Positions 16,401 through 23,592 of a stretch of DNA of 39,071 nt are shown piece by piece. This stretch comes from an uncultured Verrucomicrobiaceae bacterium (GTDB lineage Bacteria; Verrucomicrobiota; Verrucomicrobiia; Verrucomicrobiales; Verrucomicrobiaceae). The notes beneath the pieces were generated by a model. That model saw nothing but the letters and a program-made list of their open reading frames with translations, was not told the DNA's origin and made no database searches. Location: NCBI GenBank assembly GCA_937872615.1, contig CALMTT010000073.1, positions 1 through 39,071 of the forward strand. The letters are read 5' to 3'. The position numbers and the translations under genes are program-made. Numbering within the stretch: position 1 is the stretch's first letter; each line of letters starts with the position of its first letter.

Positions 16401-18759
16401 AGTAGTATTTGCAGCGCGTCGTGAGCGGATACGAGCCATACGGATCACCTTGCAGCGTGCTCATGCCGCTGAAGCCGCCGCTGGAGCAGCGATAATTGAT
16501 GCCCGCATAGTCACCGAACCCATCGAGATAGGCTGCGAGATACGGACGCTCCGTCGCCGTGAGCGTCGCAGGATCGACGCCGGTCAAAAGCAGCACGCCG
16601 GGGCCATCGTCATCCGTGAGCGCATTCAAATCACCGCGCAGGAAACTGCCCGGCATGTGGAAATTGCCATTCGTGAAGCTCGTCGTGACCTGATGCGCAT
16701 ACTCCTGCGGATCGGTGGGCAACGCCTTCGGGATCGCTCCCCACGCGAGGTTCGTCATCGCCACCGAGCCCGTGGCATGCAAACCGCCATCCGCGGTGAA
16801 GGCAAACTGCGTGCTGGCGCTGGTGAACGTGACCGAGGCCGTCAGCGGCGGGCCGCAGCCCTGATCGAGCGCTTCCTGGCAATGCTTGTTGTATTTCACC
16901 GTCACCGGATCAGCCGAATTCAGATGGCTCGTGCCTGTGGTGGTCACCAGATCGTCCACGACCTGGATCGCACTCAGCGAGTTATACTTCACCTCGGCAT
17001 CGTAAGGCATGTGCGTCTTGAACGAGGCCGCCACCGCCGCGAGCACCGCCGTCATCTCACCACCGCCGCTCGTGCCCGTTTTGAATTTCGGCGTCGTGGC
17101 GCCGGTCACGCGATTGAAGACATGGTCATTCGACTTCTTCTCGGCGAGCGTGGGGTCCGCGTAAGTGTAGCTGGCCATGAAATCGAGCAGCGGCTGCCGG
17201 ATCGAGTGCGCCTGGCAGAGATTTGCGGCGCGAAACTCACCCGCGATCGTGTCCCACGTGAGCTCCGTGCTCTGGATGTACAGCGGCTTCGTTTCCTCGC
17301 AGAGGAAGAACGTGTTCGCGGCATAGGCTTTCGTGATCGTGGCCGCGAGCGGCACCATCGCCTGATTCAAATCGACCACGCCAAAGTCCACCTCGTCATT
17401 GAGCAGGTTTCGCGTGCGATTTGCCGCCCAACCGACGCCCGTGGGCAGTCGCGCCGTGATTTGCGCATGCGCACCCGTCGTATCGAGCGTGATCGGCCCG
17501 GGCCGGTAATACTGCACCCCATTGTAAGTGCCGTATTGCGAGGCGGGCGGCACGGTGACGAAAACCGGATTGCTCACATACAGAATGCCGGAAGTGACAT
17601 TCCCCGTGTAGCTGGCATCGCCGAATTCATCGAGCACCACGTTGATGTTGGTGCCTGCGCCAAAGGTGAAGCCCGTCAGCGTGTCCACCGAGCCGCTGTT
17701 GCCATCCGGATTGATGCGCAGCACCGACTGGATCACGCCCGGCGGCGAAACCACGGGAATGATGAACGGATCGGACGCCACGCTGCTGAAATGGGTGACG
17801 ATGCTGCCATTGAAGGTCAGTTTGCCGGTGAAATGGCTCAACGCCGTCGATGAGGAGGCCATCGAGCCACCGACCAGCGAGGTCAGCGTCGCCGGGATGT
17901 CGATGTGCGAGCCCTGCACGTCGATGTGATGCATCTGCGGCTTTAAAATCACCGACGGATCGACCTGGATCGTCTGAAAGCCGGACACGCCCGAAGGTGC
18001 GGGCGGCGTGCCGCTGCTGTCGTGGCCGGGCACGTTCAACGCCGTGAAACTGTTGTCCGTGGCGGTGACGGCCACTGCGGTGCTGGAGGCATCGTTTGTC
18101 AGCGTCGGTGTCAGCGTCACATCGATGTCCACATTCTGCGGCGTCGTGGTCCAGCGGTCGTAGCGATGCACCTTGTAGCCCACCGTGACCGGGATTGTCG
18201 TGCGCGAGGCATTCGTCTCCAGCAACCACGAGCGGTCGATGGTAACGCTGACGATCTCCGTGAGCGCATTGCGATCATTGCTGAGCGGATCGGTGCCGGT
18301 GAAATGCAGATACGTGCGCCCCGGTGAACCGGTCATCTTGTCCACCTGCGTCGTGGCATTGTAGAGCAGCCTCGCCTGCAACCGGTAGAGCACGCCGGGC
18401 ATCAAACGAGCCACGGCGGTCGGCTCGAGGTCCGCGTTGTAGTTCCGCGTGTCCGGCACCACTCCGACCGCAACCGTGGACGAGAGCGCGGTGGCCATCA
18501 CGACGTTGTTGGGGTCCAGCAGGCTGAATTCCACCGCGTAATTGCCCGTCGTGTTCACCGTGCAGTTCGCCCGCACGGCCACGAGGTGCCGGTTCGTGCC
18601 CGGGTCCGTGTCTACCCCGTCCGCCGCGATGACATAACCCGGTGCCACATACGATGGCAGGGCGAGGCTGTTCACCGTGCCGCTTCCCTGGGCAAAGACG
18701 GGGCACGTCCCCGCGAGGAAGAGGATGAAAAGGAGCAAAAACGAGGATGTGAAGCGCAT
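13408..18759 (-). CDS. Giant secreted protein with helical core (1783 aa)
   Basis: A signal peptide (MRFTSSFLLLFILFLAGTCP, cleaved near residue 24) leads a 1783-aa protein that I do not recognise. Residues about 25-1130 are beta-rich, Thr/Ser-rich and carry scattered cysteines (for example CQEALDQGCGPPL). Residues about 1140-1500 are a long run of amphipathic helices (MSDAVGDKVFGSLENGVDEL, VLTDVRDLVQDVRKQITDGV, IQEAVKERLFDLQASFNEAV) suggesting a coiled-coil or helical stalk. Residues 1500-1783 return to beta structure with repeated Gly-rich strands and ends KCPLCVKANFQVDFKYTDAA. It is the first gene of the trio; its start is 91 bp downstream of the oxidoreductase stop. No anchor or sorting domain is visible, and function is unknown. 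Confidence 0.85.
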   Translation of the reverse strand: MRFTSSFLLLFILFLAGTCPVFAQGSGTVNSLALPSYVAPGYVIAADGVDTDPGTNRHLVAVRANCTVNTTGNYAVEFSLLDPNNVVMATALSSTVAVGVVPDTRNYNADLEPTAVARLMPGVLYRLQARLLYNATTQVDKMTGSPGRTYLHFTGTDPLSNDRNALTEIVSVTIDRSWLLETNASRTTIPVTVGYKVHRYDRWTTTPQNVDIDVTLTPTLTNDASSTAVAVTATDNSFTALNVPGHDSSGTPPAPSGVSGFQTIQVDPSVILKPQMHHIDVQGSHIDIPATLTSLVGGSMASSSTALSHFTGKLTFNGSIVTHFSSVASDPFIIPVVSPPGVIQSVLRINPDGNSGSVDTLTGFTFGAGTNINVVLDEFGDASYTGNVTSGILYVSNPVFVTVPPASQYGTYNGVQYYRPGPITLDTTGAHAQITARLPTGVGWAANRTRNLLNDEVDFGVVDLNQAMVPLAATITKAYAANTFFLCEETKPLYIQSTELTWDTIAGEFRAANLCQAHSIRQPLLDFMASYTYADPTLAEKKSNDHVFNRVTGATTPKFKTGTSGGGEMTAVLAAVAASFKTHMPYDAEVKYNSLSAIQVVDDLVTTTGTSHLNSADPVTVKYNKHCQEALDQGCGPPLTASVTFTSASTQFAFTADGGLHATGSVAMTNLAWGAIPKALPTDPQEYAHQVTTSFTNGNFHMPGSFLRGDLNALTDDDGPGVLLLTGVDPATLTATERPYLAAYLDGFGDYAGINYRCSSGGFSGMSTLQGDPYGSYPLTTRCKYYSRLSGVTGIHEAATGFPGTATISSYQFTLDTFGFSFLSTEMEDSRTGGDFVLPAPTNFTLEFSQLALSCLGALESFEINGAGNITKEFDFWNCNFTPYTASFVSNNTCDPGDGTTFVLGFGAFSSHIEDEIIGALGILADGSFVRPSEITSLGLDPSVPTRVRLAGSLEVIGSTGEVYDFFPAQGAYLSDEIGATEGYWSLFGSFDVPFFRDMQVHLHTRCVSADNTSVLYVMGGWPSNGWTESSMDPFTDTTFDDNNKGYTGATLAAYRDSGTSESYKPRAQQEWLGVLDFDYPLQWSNIAFNFTGLGPISEDVIVVQTQHELQYMDAETAEITFGVRYDGLPEISLTNFVFNAVDDLTGTASAMSDAVGDKVFGSLENGVDELANTVSDKAEDMLGTALDAVMKPVLDDLIDDLKDKITSGSYTTADLETIISAHFTVGAPADNLKGALNSLDDAATFLHDLDARLAKIQYGIDSVISVVKVNPVDGSILAEVDWANGLLQQVDVNGEMRRVVFEALATSLVSVLSDVVDASQIEEELNALIQEADPTLDSIVTVLTDVRDLVQDVRKQITDGVDMAQEIKDLINSPTGGQIEITNISAELELVMKDIVLSATTQDLARLDDLAIEWRSRIEQEIRDAFYATELVADIQEAVKERLFDLQASFNEAVDSAFAALNDAIREALSDVLAELDTSINNTLGSFGDKLGAGSLTGYARINRDSLEELRIDGAFELDVPDPLSLNAYLIVKSLDSDGPEACSGAAGAMTTEVTIGTTDMAIGLTGLGGDGVHADMSVKFGLNSTGVPVSMGGAFEMTSGTISFETFEIYKLAADVMFGSTENYLAAAIGLRFGEYDVAGGVFLGKSCDLDPLKMIDPLVAEVVPTSTITGIYAYGEATFPIYGTGTCFFNISAKAGAGVFYFQEGPTYGGRMTLGVYGEALCAVEVGAEISLAGSKSGDSYNFAGHGRVYGQAGKCPLCVKANFQVDFKYTDAAGWDVDF

Positions 18760-18850
18760 GGCAGCCGGAGGTTCATCCTCCGTAGCCCCGTTTTACCACG
18801 CTGGGTTACAGCCCGGCTCGCACTTTTTTGGCCTTTTCGCTGCCGTGAGC

Positions 18851-20215
18851 TCAACCGAGCCCCTCGACGCTCCACCCGTCGCGATACGTCCGCGTAAGCT
18901 GGGCGTTCAATTCGGGTCGGTTGGCGATTTTGCCCGCTGCGGCATCCCATTCGATCCAATCGCCCGGATTTCGCTCGGAGAGCACACCGAGCAGCACGGC
19001 CTCGGTCACCGGGCAGCCGTAGGTTGGCAGATCGGTGGCGGCCTTTTCGCCCTTCATGCAGGCATCGACCCAGTCGGTGTAATGATTCGCGATGCGGTTC
19101 TTCGGATAGGTGAAGCCGGTGAAATTCGCCTCCGGCACCAAAAACGGCCGCTGGCTGTGCGGTTTGAAGATGCCGCCGCTCTCGCCGATGAAGAAAATGC
19201 CGCTCGGCGTTTCCTTCGTGAGCACCGCGGGCTTAATGACACGCTTGTCATGCTCGTAGCCGCCGTCCGTCCAGGTCATCTTGATCGTGTCGCCCACCGT
19301 GAGCGGCGTGCCGGGGAATTCGAGCTCGAGGTGACGCTTCATCGCATACAAATCCCCCTTGCTGCCCTCATCGAGGCAACGCACGCGCTTCGGCGCGGCG
19401 AGTCCGAGGCAGGCAAACACCACGTCAAAGTAATGGCAGCCCATGTCACCCATCATCCCGACGCCGAAATCCACCCACGAGCGCCACATCGACGGATGAT
19501 ACGCGCCTTCAAGGAAGGGCACCTCGTTGGCGACACCTAGCCAGAGGTTCCAATCGACATTCTCCGGCACCGGATCGGCCTCCGCCTTGCGCTGCGTGAC
19601 CTTCGGCCACCAGTTCGCCTTCTTGTTCTCCCAGCAGATGACTTCCTTCACCTTGCCGATGGCGCCGCTCTTGATCAAATCGACTGCCAGCGACGTCTCG
19701 ACGCTCGAATGCCCCTGCGTGCCCATTTGAGTCGTCACACCTGCTTTCGCCGCTTCCATGCTTAAAATCCGCGCCTCGTGCAAATGATGCGTGAGCGGCT
19801 TTTGAAGGTACACATGCTTCTTCGCCCGCAACGCCGTCACTGCCTGCGCCGCATGCATGTGATCCGGCGTGCCGATCGTCACCGCATCGACCGAATCACC
19901 CAGCTTCGCGATCATCTCGCGGTAGTCGCGAAACGTCGCCGCATCCCCGAGCCGCTCCTTCGCCGCCGGGTCCTGCAGCTCCTTACGCCGCGACGACATG
20001 CCCTTCGTCGCCAGCGCCAGCGTCTTCGCATCCACATCGCACATCCCCACGATCCTCACCTTCGGATGCTGTAGCACACTCATCATCGTGTTCCCACCCA
20101 TCCCGCCCACCCCAATCGACGCCACCTGAAACATCGAGTTCGGCGACCTCGCGCTCAAAATGGCAGGCGCGGAAATATAAGCGGCAGTGTGCTTGAAGAA
20201 GGAGCGGCGGTTCAT
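18851..20215 (-). CDS. Tat-exported Gfo/Idh/MocA family oxidoreductase
   Basis: This 454-aa protein has a twin-arginine signal (MNRRSFFKHTAAYISAPAIL) and then an NAD(P)-binding Rossmann fold with GVGGMG at 35-40. The family oxidises or epimerises sugars and inositols. The motif that is normally EKP, holding the catalytic lysine, is QKP at 138-140 (VYLQKPLTH), a change I associate with the exported subfamily common in Verrucomicrobia and Planctomycetes. The C-terminal domain follows with WRSWVDFGVGMMGDMGCHYF. Export with cofactor bound would need the Tat route. Substrate unknown. It is divergent from the RAYT gene across a palindromic repeat. Confidence 0.88.
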   Translation of the reverse strand: MNRRSFFKHTAAYISAPAILSARSPNSMFQVASIGVGGMGGNTMMSVLQHPKVRIVGMCDVDAKTLALATKGMSSRRKELQDPAAKERLGDAATFRDYREMIAKLGDSVDAVTIGTPDHMHAAQAVTALRAKKHVYLQKPLTHHLHEARILSMEAAKAGVTTQMGTQGHSSVETSLAVDLIKSGAIGKVKEVICWENKKANWWPKVTQRKAEADPVPENVDWNLWLGVANEVPFLEGAYHPSMWRSWVDFGVGMMGDMGCHYFDVVFACLGLAAPKRVRCLDEGSKGDLYAMKRHLELEFPGTPLTVGDTIKMTWTDGGYEHDKRVIKPAVLTKETPSGIFFIGESGGIFKPHSQRPFLVPEANFTGFTYPKNRIANHYTDWVDACMKGEKAATDLPTYGCPVTEAVLLGVLSERNPGDWIEWDAAAGKIANRPELNAQLTRTYRDGWSVEGLG

Positions 20216-20259
20216 GAGGCTGGGTGAACGTCACCGCATGGCATGCTCTCTCACGCGAC

Positions 20260-20348
20260 AGCGTCCTGGAGTGCTCCAGCCCTCTGGAGCTTTTCGGAGT
20301 CCTGGGGACGTTCGAAAGCGCCGGAGGCCCGGCGCACTCCAGGACGCT
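20260..20348. repeat. BIME-like REP pair, left of RAYT gene
   Basis: Outer arms AGCGTCCTGGAGTGC (20260-20274) and GCACTCCAGGACGCT (20334-20348) are perfect 15-bp inverted repeats. Inside each arm is its own hairpin: CTCCAG/CTGGAG on the left and GCGCCGG/CCGGCGC on the right, plus CTTTTCG facing CGAAAG. This is the layout of two REP sequences in opposite orientation. The same two half-elements recur downstream of the transposase gene with a longer centre. Confidence 0.85.
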
Positions 20349-20390
20349 GCCGCGCTTGCCATGCACCACTGCGTTTGGCAGACTTTCTAC

Positions 20391-20948
20391 ATGCCCAAGA
20401 TCATCAACTGGCCTCACGCGCCTCCGCATCGACTCACCGAACGCGGGACTTACTTTGTCACAGCCGCGACCTACCAAAAGGCCCATCACTTCCGCAGTCC
20501 ACAACGGCTTGAAGTCCTTCAACGGGGCTTGCTGACCGTCGCCAAAGACTACGACTGGGACTTGGAGGCATGGGCCGTCTTTTCGAACCACTACCACTTC
20601 GTCGCCAAATCACCGGACGATCCCGCCAACCTTCAAACCATGCTCAAAGAGCTGCATGTGAAGCTCAGCGGCTGGGTCAATCGCCTCGACAAGACACCGG
20701 GCAGAAACGTGTGGCATAACTTCCGCGAGACTCAACTCACCCACTCGACCTCTTACTTCGCCCGATTGAACTACACGCACAACAACGCCGTCCATCACGG
20801 CTTGGTCGCCGCCGCCAGTCACTACCCCTGGTGCTCAGCCGCATGGTTCGAAGAAACCACCAGCCCCGCCATGGTGAAGTCCATCCGCCGCTTCAAGACC
20901 GACAAGGTCAAAGTCGAAGACGACTTCGACATCGATCCCAACTGGTGA
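20391..20948 (+). CDS. REP-associated tyrosine transposase (RAYT, Y1/IS200-like)
   Basis: This 185-aa protein matches the Y1 transposase fold of RAYTs: an early strand RGTYFVTAATYQ, the HUH metal-binding motif HYH at 67-69 (FSNHYHFVA), and a C-terminal helix SYFARLNYTHNNAVHHGL whose Tyr128 is the likely nucleophile. The family binds and cleaves single-stranded REP hairpins and is thought to spread them. ATG 20391 gives a normal family start (MPKIINWPHAPPHRLTERGT); earlier in-frame codons fall inside the flanking repeat. It appears intact. Both sides carry matching BIME-like palindromes, its probable substrate. Confidence 0.88.
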   Translation: MPKIINWPHAPPHRLTERGTYFVTAATYQKAHHFRSPQRLEVLQRGLLTVAKDYDWDLEAWAVFSNHYHFVAKSPDDPANLQTMLKELHVKLSGWVNRLDKTPGRNVWHNFRETQLTHSTSYFARLNYTHNNAVHHGLVAAASHYPWCSAAWFEETTSPAMVKSIRRFKTDKVKVEDDFDIDPNW

Positions 20949-20964
20949 TCCCGAACATCGCGCC

Positions 20965-21126
20965 AGCGTCCTGGAGTGCTCCAGCCCTCTGGAGCTTTTC
21001 GAAGGCCGCGCATCAAACCTCGAAACCCAAGACTCCGAAGGCCAATCATGGTTCGTTGATCTCTCGGAGTGAGTTGATCAAGCGCTCCGTCGAAAGCGCC
21101 GGAGGCCCGGCGCACTCCAGGACGCT
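20965..21126. repeat. BIME-like REP pair, right of RAYT gene
   Basis: The arms AGCGTCCTGGAGTGC (20965-20979) and GCACTCCAGGACGCT (21112-21126) are identical to those of the left copy, and the adjacent hairpins CTCCAGccctCTGGAG and GCGCCGGaggCCCGGCGC are also conserved. The centre is about 73 bp longer than in the left copy and is unrelated to it. The element ends 17 bp before the stop of the PPC-domain gene, so it may also act as a 3' structure for that transcript. Confidence 0.85.
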
Positions 21127-21142
21127 TCGCGCTCATCGGACA

Positions 21143-23563
21143 TCACCTCGCCGCCACGCCCGCCTTGCGGATCTTCATCAGGATCGGGAAGCTCGTTTGC
21201 AGACCGGCGCTGTCGTGTTCGTTTCTCGCGCTGCTAATGGCGCCGTGGCAGAGCTTGTCCTGGTCTTGCACCCAGTTCGCGGCGCGGAAGAAGATGGGGC
21301 GCTCGTTTTCGCCTTCGCGGATCTGCACGCCGTTGAGGCCGATGTCGTCAATGATGACGCCATGGGGCAAACCATGCACGTCGAGGTTGATGATGCCTTT
21401 GTCATTCAGGCGCACGGCTCGCAGCCAGGCTTTCACGCTTTGTCCGGGCGCGAGGGTGAGCTCTAGCGGCTTGGTTTCTTCCGCGAGATCACGCATGACG
21501 GGTTTGCCACCCACGTCGGGCTCCAAAACGATGATGAACTTCGGTTTCGCACCGAGCGTGACTTTGCCAAAAGTGCCCGCGTCGTGCTTGAGGCCCTTCG
21601 CGGTGGCGGTGATTTTGAGTTTGGACCAGTCGGCATCCTTGGAGGCATCGGGCATGGCATGCAGCGAGCCGCTGATGAGGTCGTGACCGGCTTCGATGAT
21701 GAGTGGCGAGGTGGCCCAGTAACCGGAGGGCAGGCCGGTGATGTCGATTTGGATGGCATCGTCGAAGTTGTCCGTGCGCTCGGCGCGGAAGGAGAAGCCC
21801 ACGGAGGCACCGGGCATGACAGTGGGGTTCATGCCGGCGAGTTTGACGCTGAAGTCCGGCTTTGGCTCGCGGATGGCGAGTGAATACACGAAGCGCTCGC
21901 CGCCCCAGCCGCGGGTGTCGGTGACTTTGACGACGAAACGGCCATCGGCAGGCGCGGTGAAGGTCAGGCGCGAGTCGCGGCCGATTTTGCGGTCGCCGCT
22001 GTCGTCGTTTTGATAGTTCACGGTGAAAATGGGCAAGCCGTTCGCGGCGATGCTGCTGCCGAGCGGATAGGGCTGCACGACGTAGCAGGGCTCGTCGAGC
22101 GAGTGCGAGGTGGCGCTGGTGTCAAAGTAAGCGCGGCGTTTGCCATCGCTGATGTAGAAGAAGCAGCCGCCGTCCGGCCCGCGGGGCATGCGCACGATCT
22201 TCATGATGTCGCCGTTGAACCACACGAACTCGTTCAGCTCCATCTCCTCCCAGTTTTGCAGGCGGATGTCCGGGTTGTTGGCATCGACGCTGCGGAAGTT
22301 GTTGTAGCTGTCTCGCACGGCCTGCATGAGCAAACGGGCCACGGGTTTGCCATCGGTGTGAAGCAATTCGAGCTTCGTATCGGCGGGCGAACCTGACTGA
22401 GAGGCGAGTGTCTCGATGATCCACTTCTGGCCTTTTTTCGCATCGAAGGCAAAGTGGTCGGTGTCGTAGAACGAACTTCCTAGTTCGTTCTGAGAGGTGT
22501 TGGGGGAACGAACTTGGAAGTTCGTTTTACTCAAAGACGCGTTCACGCTGACCGGCAGAGTCACCACCTGCGCTTTCGCAATGTCATCATTCCCCTCGAC
22601 CTCACTCACCTGCGGCAAGCCACTCACTCGCAGTGCCGGACGATCTCGGAAGCGAAACGCCTTGTTTCCAAGCGCCACCGGCATGCGGCCTTCTTTTTCC
22701 GGCGTGACCTTCACCACGGCGTTTTCGCCCAAATGATGCCCGACTAGCTTCACGGTCGTCTCCTTACCCACCTGTGCGGTCAGCGGTGAAAAAGCAGTGA
22801 CATACGGCAAAGCGCCGACGGTGAGTCGATACGCATGATTCGCGCTGCCATCCATCGTGGTGTTGCTCACCAGAACGACGTATTCGCCATCCGCAGGCGC
22901 TTTCCACGCGAGGAAAGGATCGCTGCCGCTATCGAGCCCGCGATTCACCGCGAGCACGGTGCGGTTCATGTCGATGATCTCCAGCGTGGGCGATTTCGCC
23001 GCGCTGCCGATCTGCGCCACGGCGAGATCGAGCACGAGTTCTTCGCCTGCCTTTGCGGTGATGAGATAGGCGTCATGCTGGCCGGTTTCTGACAAGGTTC
23101 CCCAGAGGCTCGCCGGCAGCTTCGCCACCTTCACCGGGCCGTTTTTGAAATCGGCCACCTTGCTCGTCGTCGGCGCGATGTCATCCGCGTGGAGCTTCAG
23201 CTTCGCCGTTTCGCCAGCCGCTGTTTTCGCCCAGACCTCAAACGAATTCCTGCCGAGGTTCGCGGGAGTCTTCAGCGTGAAAACGATCTTCGTCGCCGTG
23301 CTCGCGGCCGTGTCGATTACCGGTTTCAGGTCGGTGTGAGAAGTCAGGAGCGTCGCTCCGGCCAGATCCTTGCCCGTGGCGGTGAAAACCTGCTCGCCGC
23401 CGAGGTGGAGGGCACGCGGCATCACGCTCGTGATTTGCGGTCCCGCAGGTTTTGCGGCCATCGCGGCGGCCTTTTTCGGTGCATCGGCCTTCTTCGCGGC
23501 TTTTTGCGCCAGCAGACCGCTGGAGGTCAGAAGGAGCAGAGTGAGGGAAAGGATCGTTTTCAT
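21143..23563 (-). CDS. Secreted PPC-domain protein (806 aa)
   Basis: A signal peptide (MKTILSLTLLLLTSSGLLAQ) and a Lys/Ala-rich linker precede IPT-like and PPC (pre-peptidase C-terminal) beta-sandwich domains: LWGTLSETGQHDAYLITAKA near 165-185, HFAFDAKKGQKWIIETLASQ near 372-392, and LTFTAPADGRFVVKVTDTRG in the second half. Proteins of this type are encoded beside cytochrome-WD40 and DUF1549/DUF1553 genes in Planctomycetes and Verrucomicrobia, and are presumed envelope or extracellular components; no catalytic site is visible. ATG 23563 is preferred to 23593 because it starts the signal peptide and leaves the upstream stop clear. Residues about 346-365 derive from an inserted palindromic repeat. 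Last gene of a four-gene operon. Confidence 0.83.
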   Translation of the reverse strand: MKTILSLTLLLLTSSGLLAQKAAKKADAPKKAAAMAAKPAGPQITSVMPRALHLGGEQVFTATGKDLAGATLLTSHTDLKPVIDTAASTATKIVFTLKTPANLGRNSFEVWAKTAAGETAKLKLHADDIAPTTSKVADFKNGPVKVAKLPASLWGTLSETGQHDAYLITAKAGEELVLDLAVAQIGSAAKSPTLEIIDMNRTVLAVNRGLDSGSDPFLAWKAPADGEYVVLVSNTTMDGSANHAYRLTVGALPYVTAFSPLTAQVGKETTVKLVGHHLGENAVVKVTPEKEGRMPVALGNKAFRFRDRPALRVSGLPQVSEVEGNDDIAKAQVVTLPVSVNASLSKTNFQVRSPNTSQNELGSSFYDTDHFAFDAKKGQKWIIETLASQSGSPADTKLELLHTDGKPVARLLMQAVRDSYNNFRSVDANNPDIRLQNWEEMELNEFVWFNGDIMKIVRMPRGPDGGCFFYISDGKRRAYFDTSATSHSLDEPCYVVQPYPLGSSIAANGLPIFTVNYQNDDSGDRKIGRDSRLTFTAPADGRFVVKVTDTRGWGGERFVYSLAIREPKPDFSVKLAGMNPTVMPGASVGFSFRAERTDNFDDAIQIDITGLPSGYWATSPLIIEAGHDLISGSLHAMPDASKDADWSKLKITATAKGLKHDAGTFGKVTLGAKPKFIIVLEPDVGGKPVMRDLAEETKPLELTLAPGQSVKAWLRAVRLNDKGIINLDVHGLPHGVIIDDIGLNGVQIREGENERPIFFRAANWVQDQDKLCHGAISSARNEHDSAGLQTSFPILMKIRKAGVAAR
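22469..22527. repeat. Double palindrome inserted in-frame in PPC gene
   Basis: Two adjacent perfect hairpins share the same arm: GAACGAACT (22469-22477) with AGTTCGTTC (22482-22490), and AACGAACTT (22507-22515) with AAGTTCGTT (22518-22526). They lie inside the coding region and are read in frame as KTNFQVRSPNTSQNELGSSF, a polar stretch unlike the surrounding domain. It looks like a repeat that entered the gene without breaking it. Confidence 0.75.
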
Positions 23564-23592
23564 ATCAAAAAGGGCAAAAGGGCTTCTGAGCA

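Noticed and set aside
20187..20390. Longer start for the RAYT protein
   Set aside because: This part is the flanking BIME-like repeat and overlaps the oxidoreductase start; ATG 20391 matches the family.
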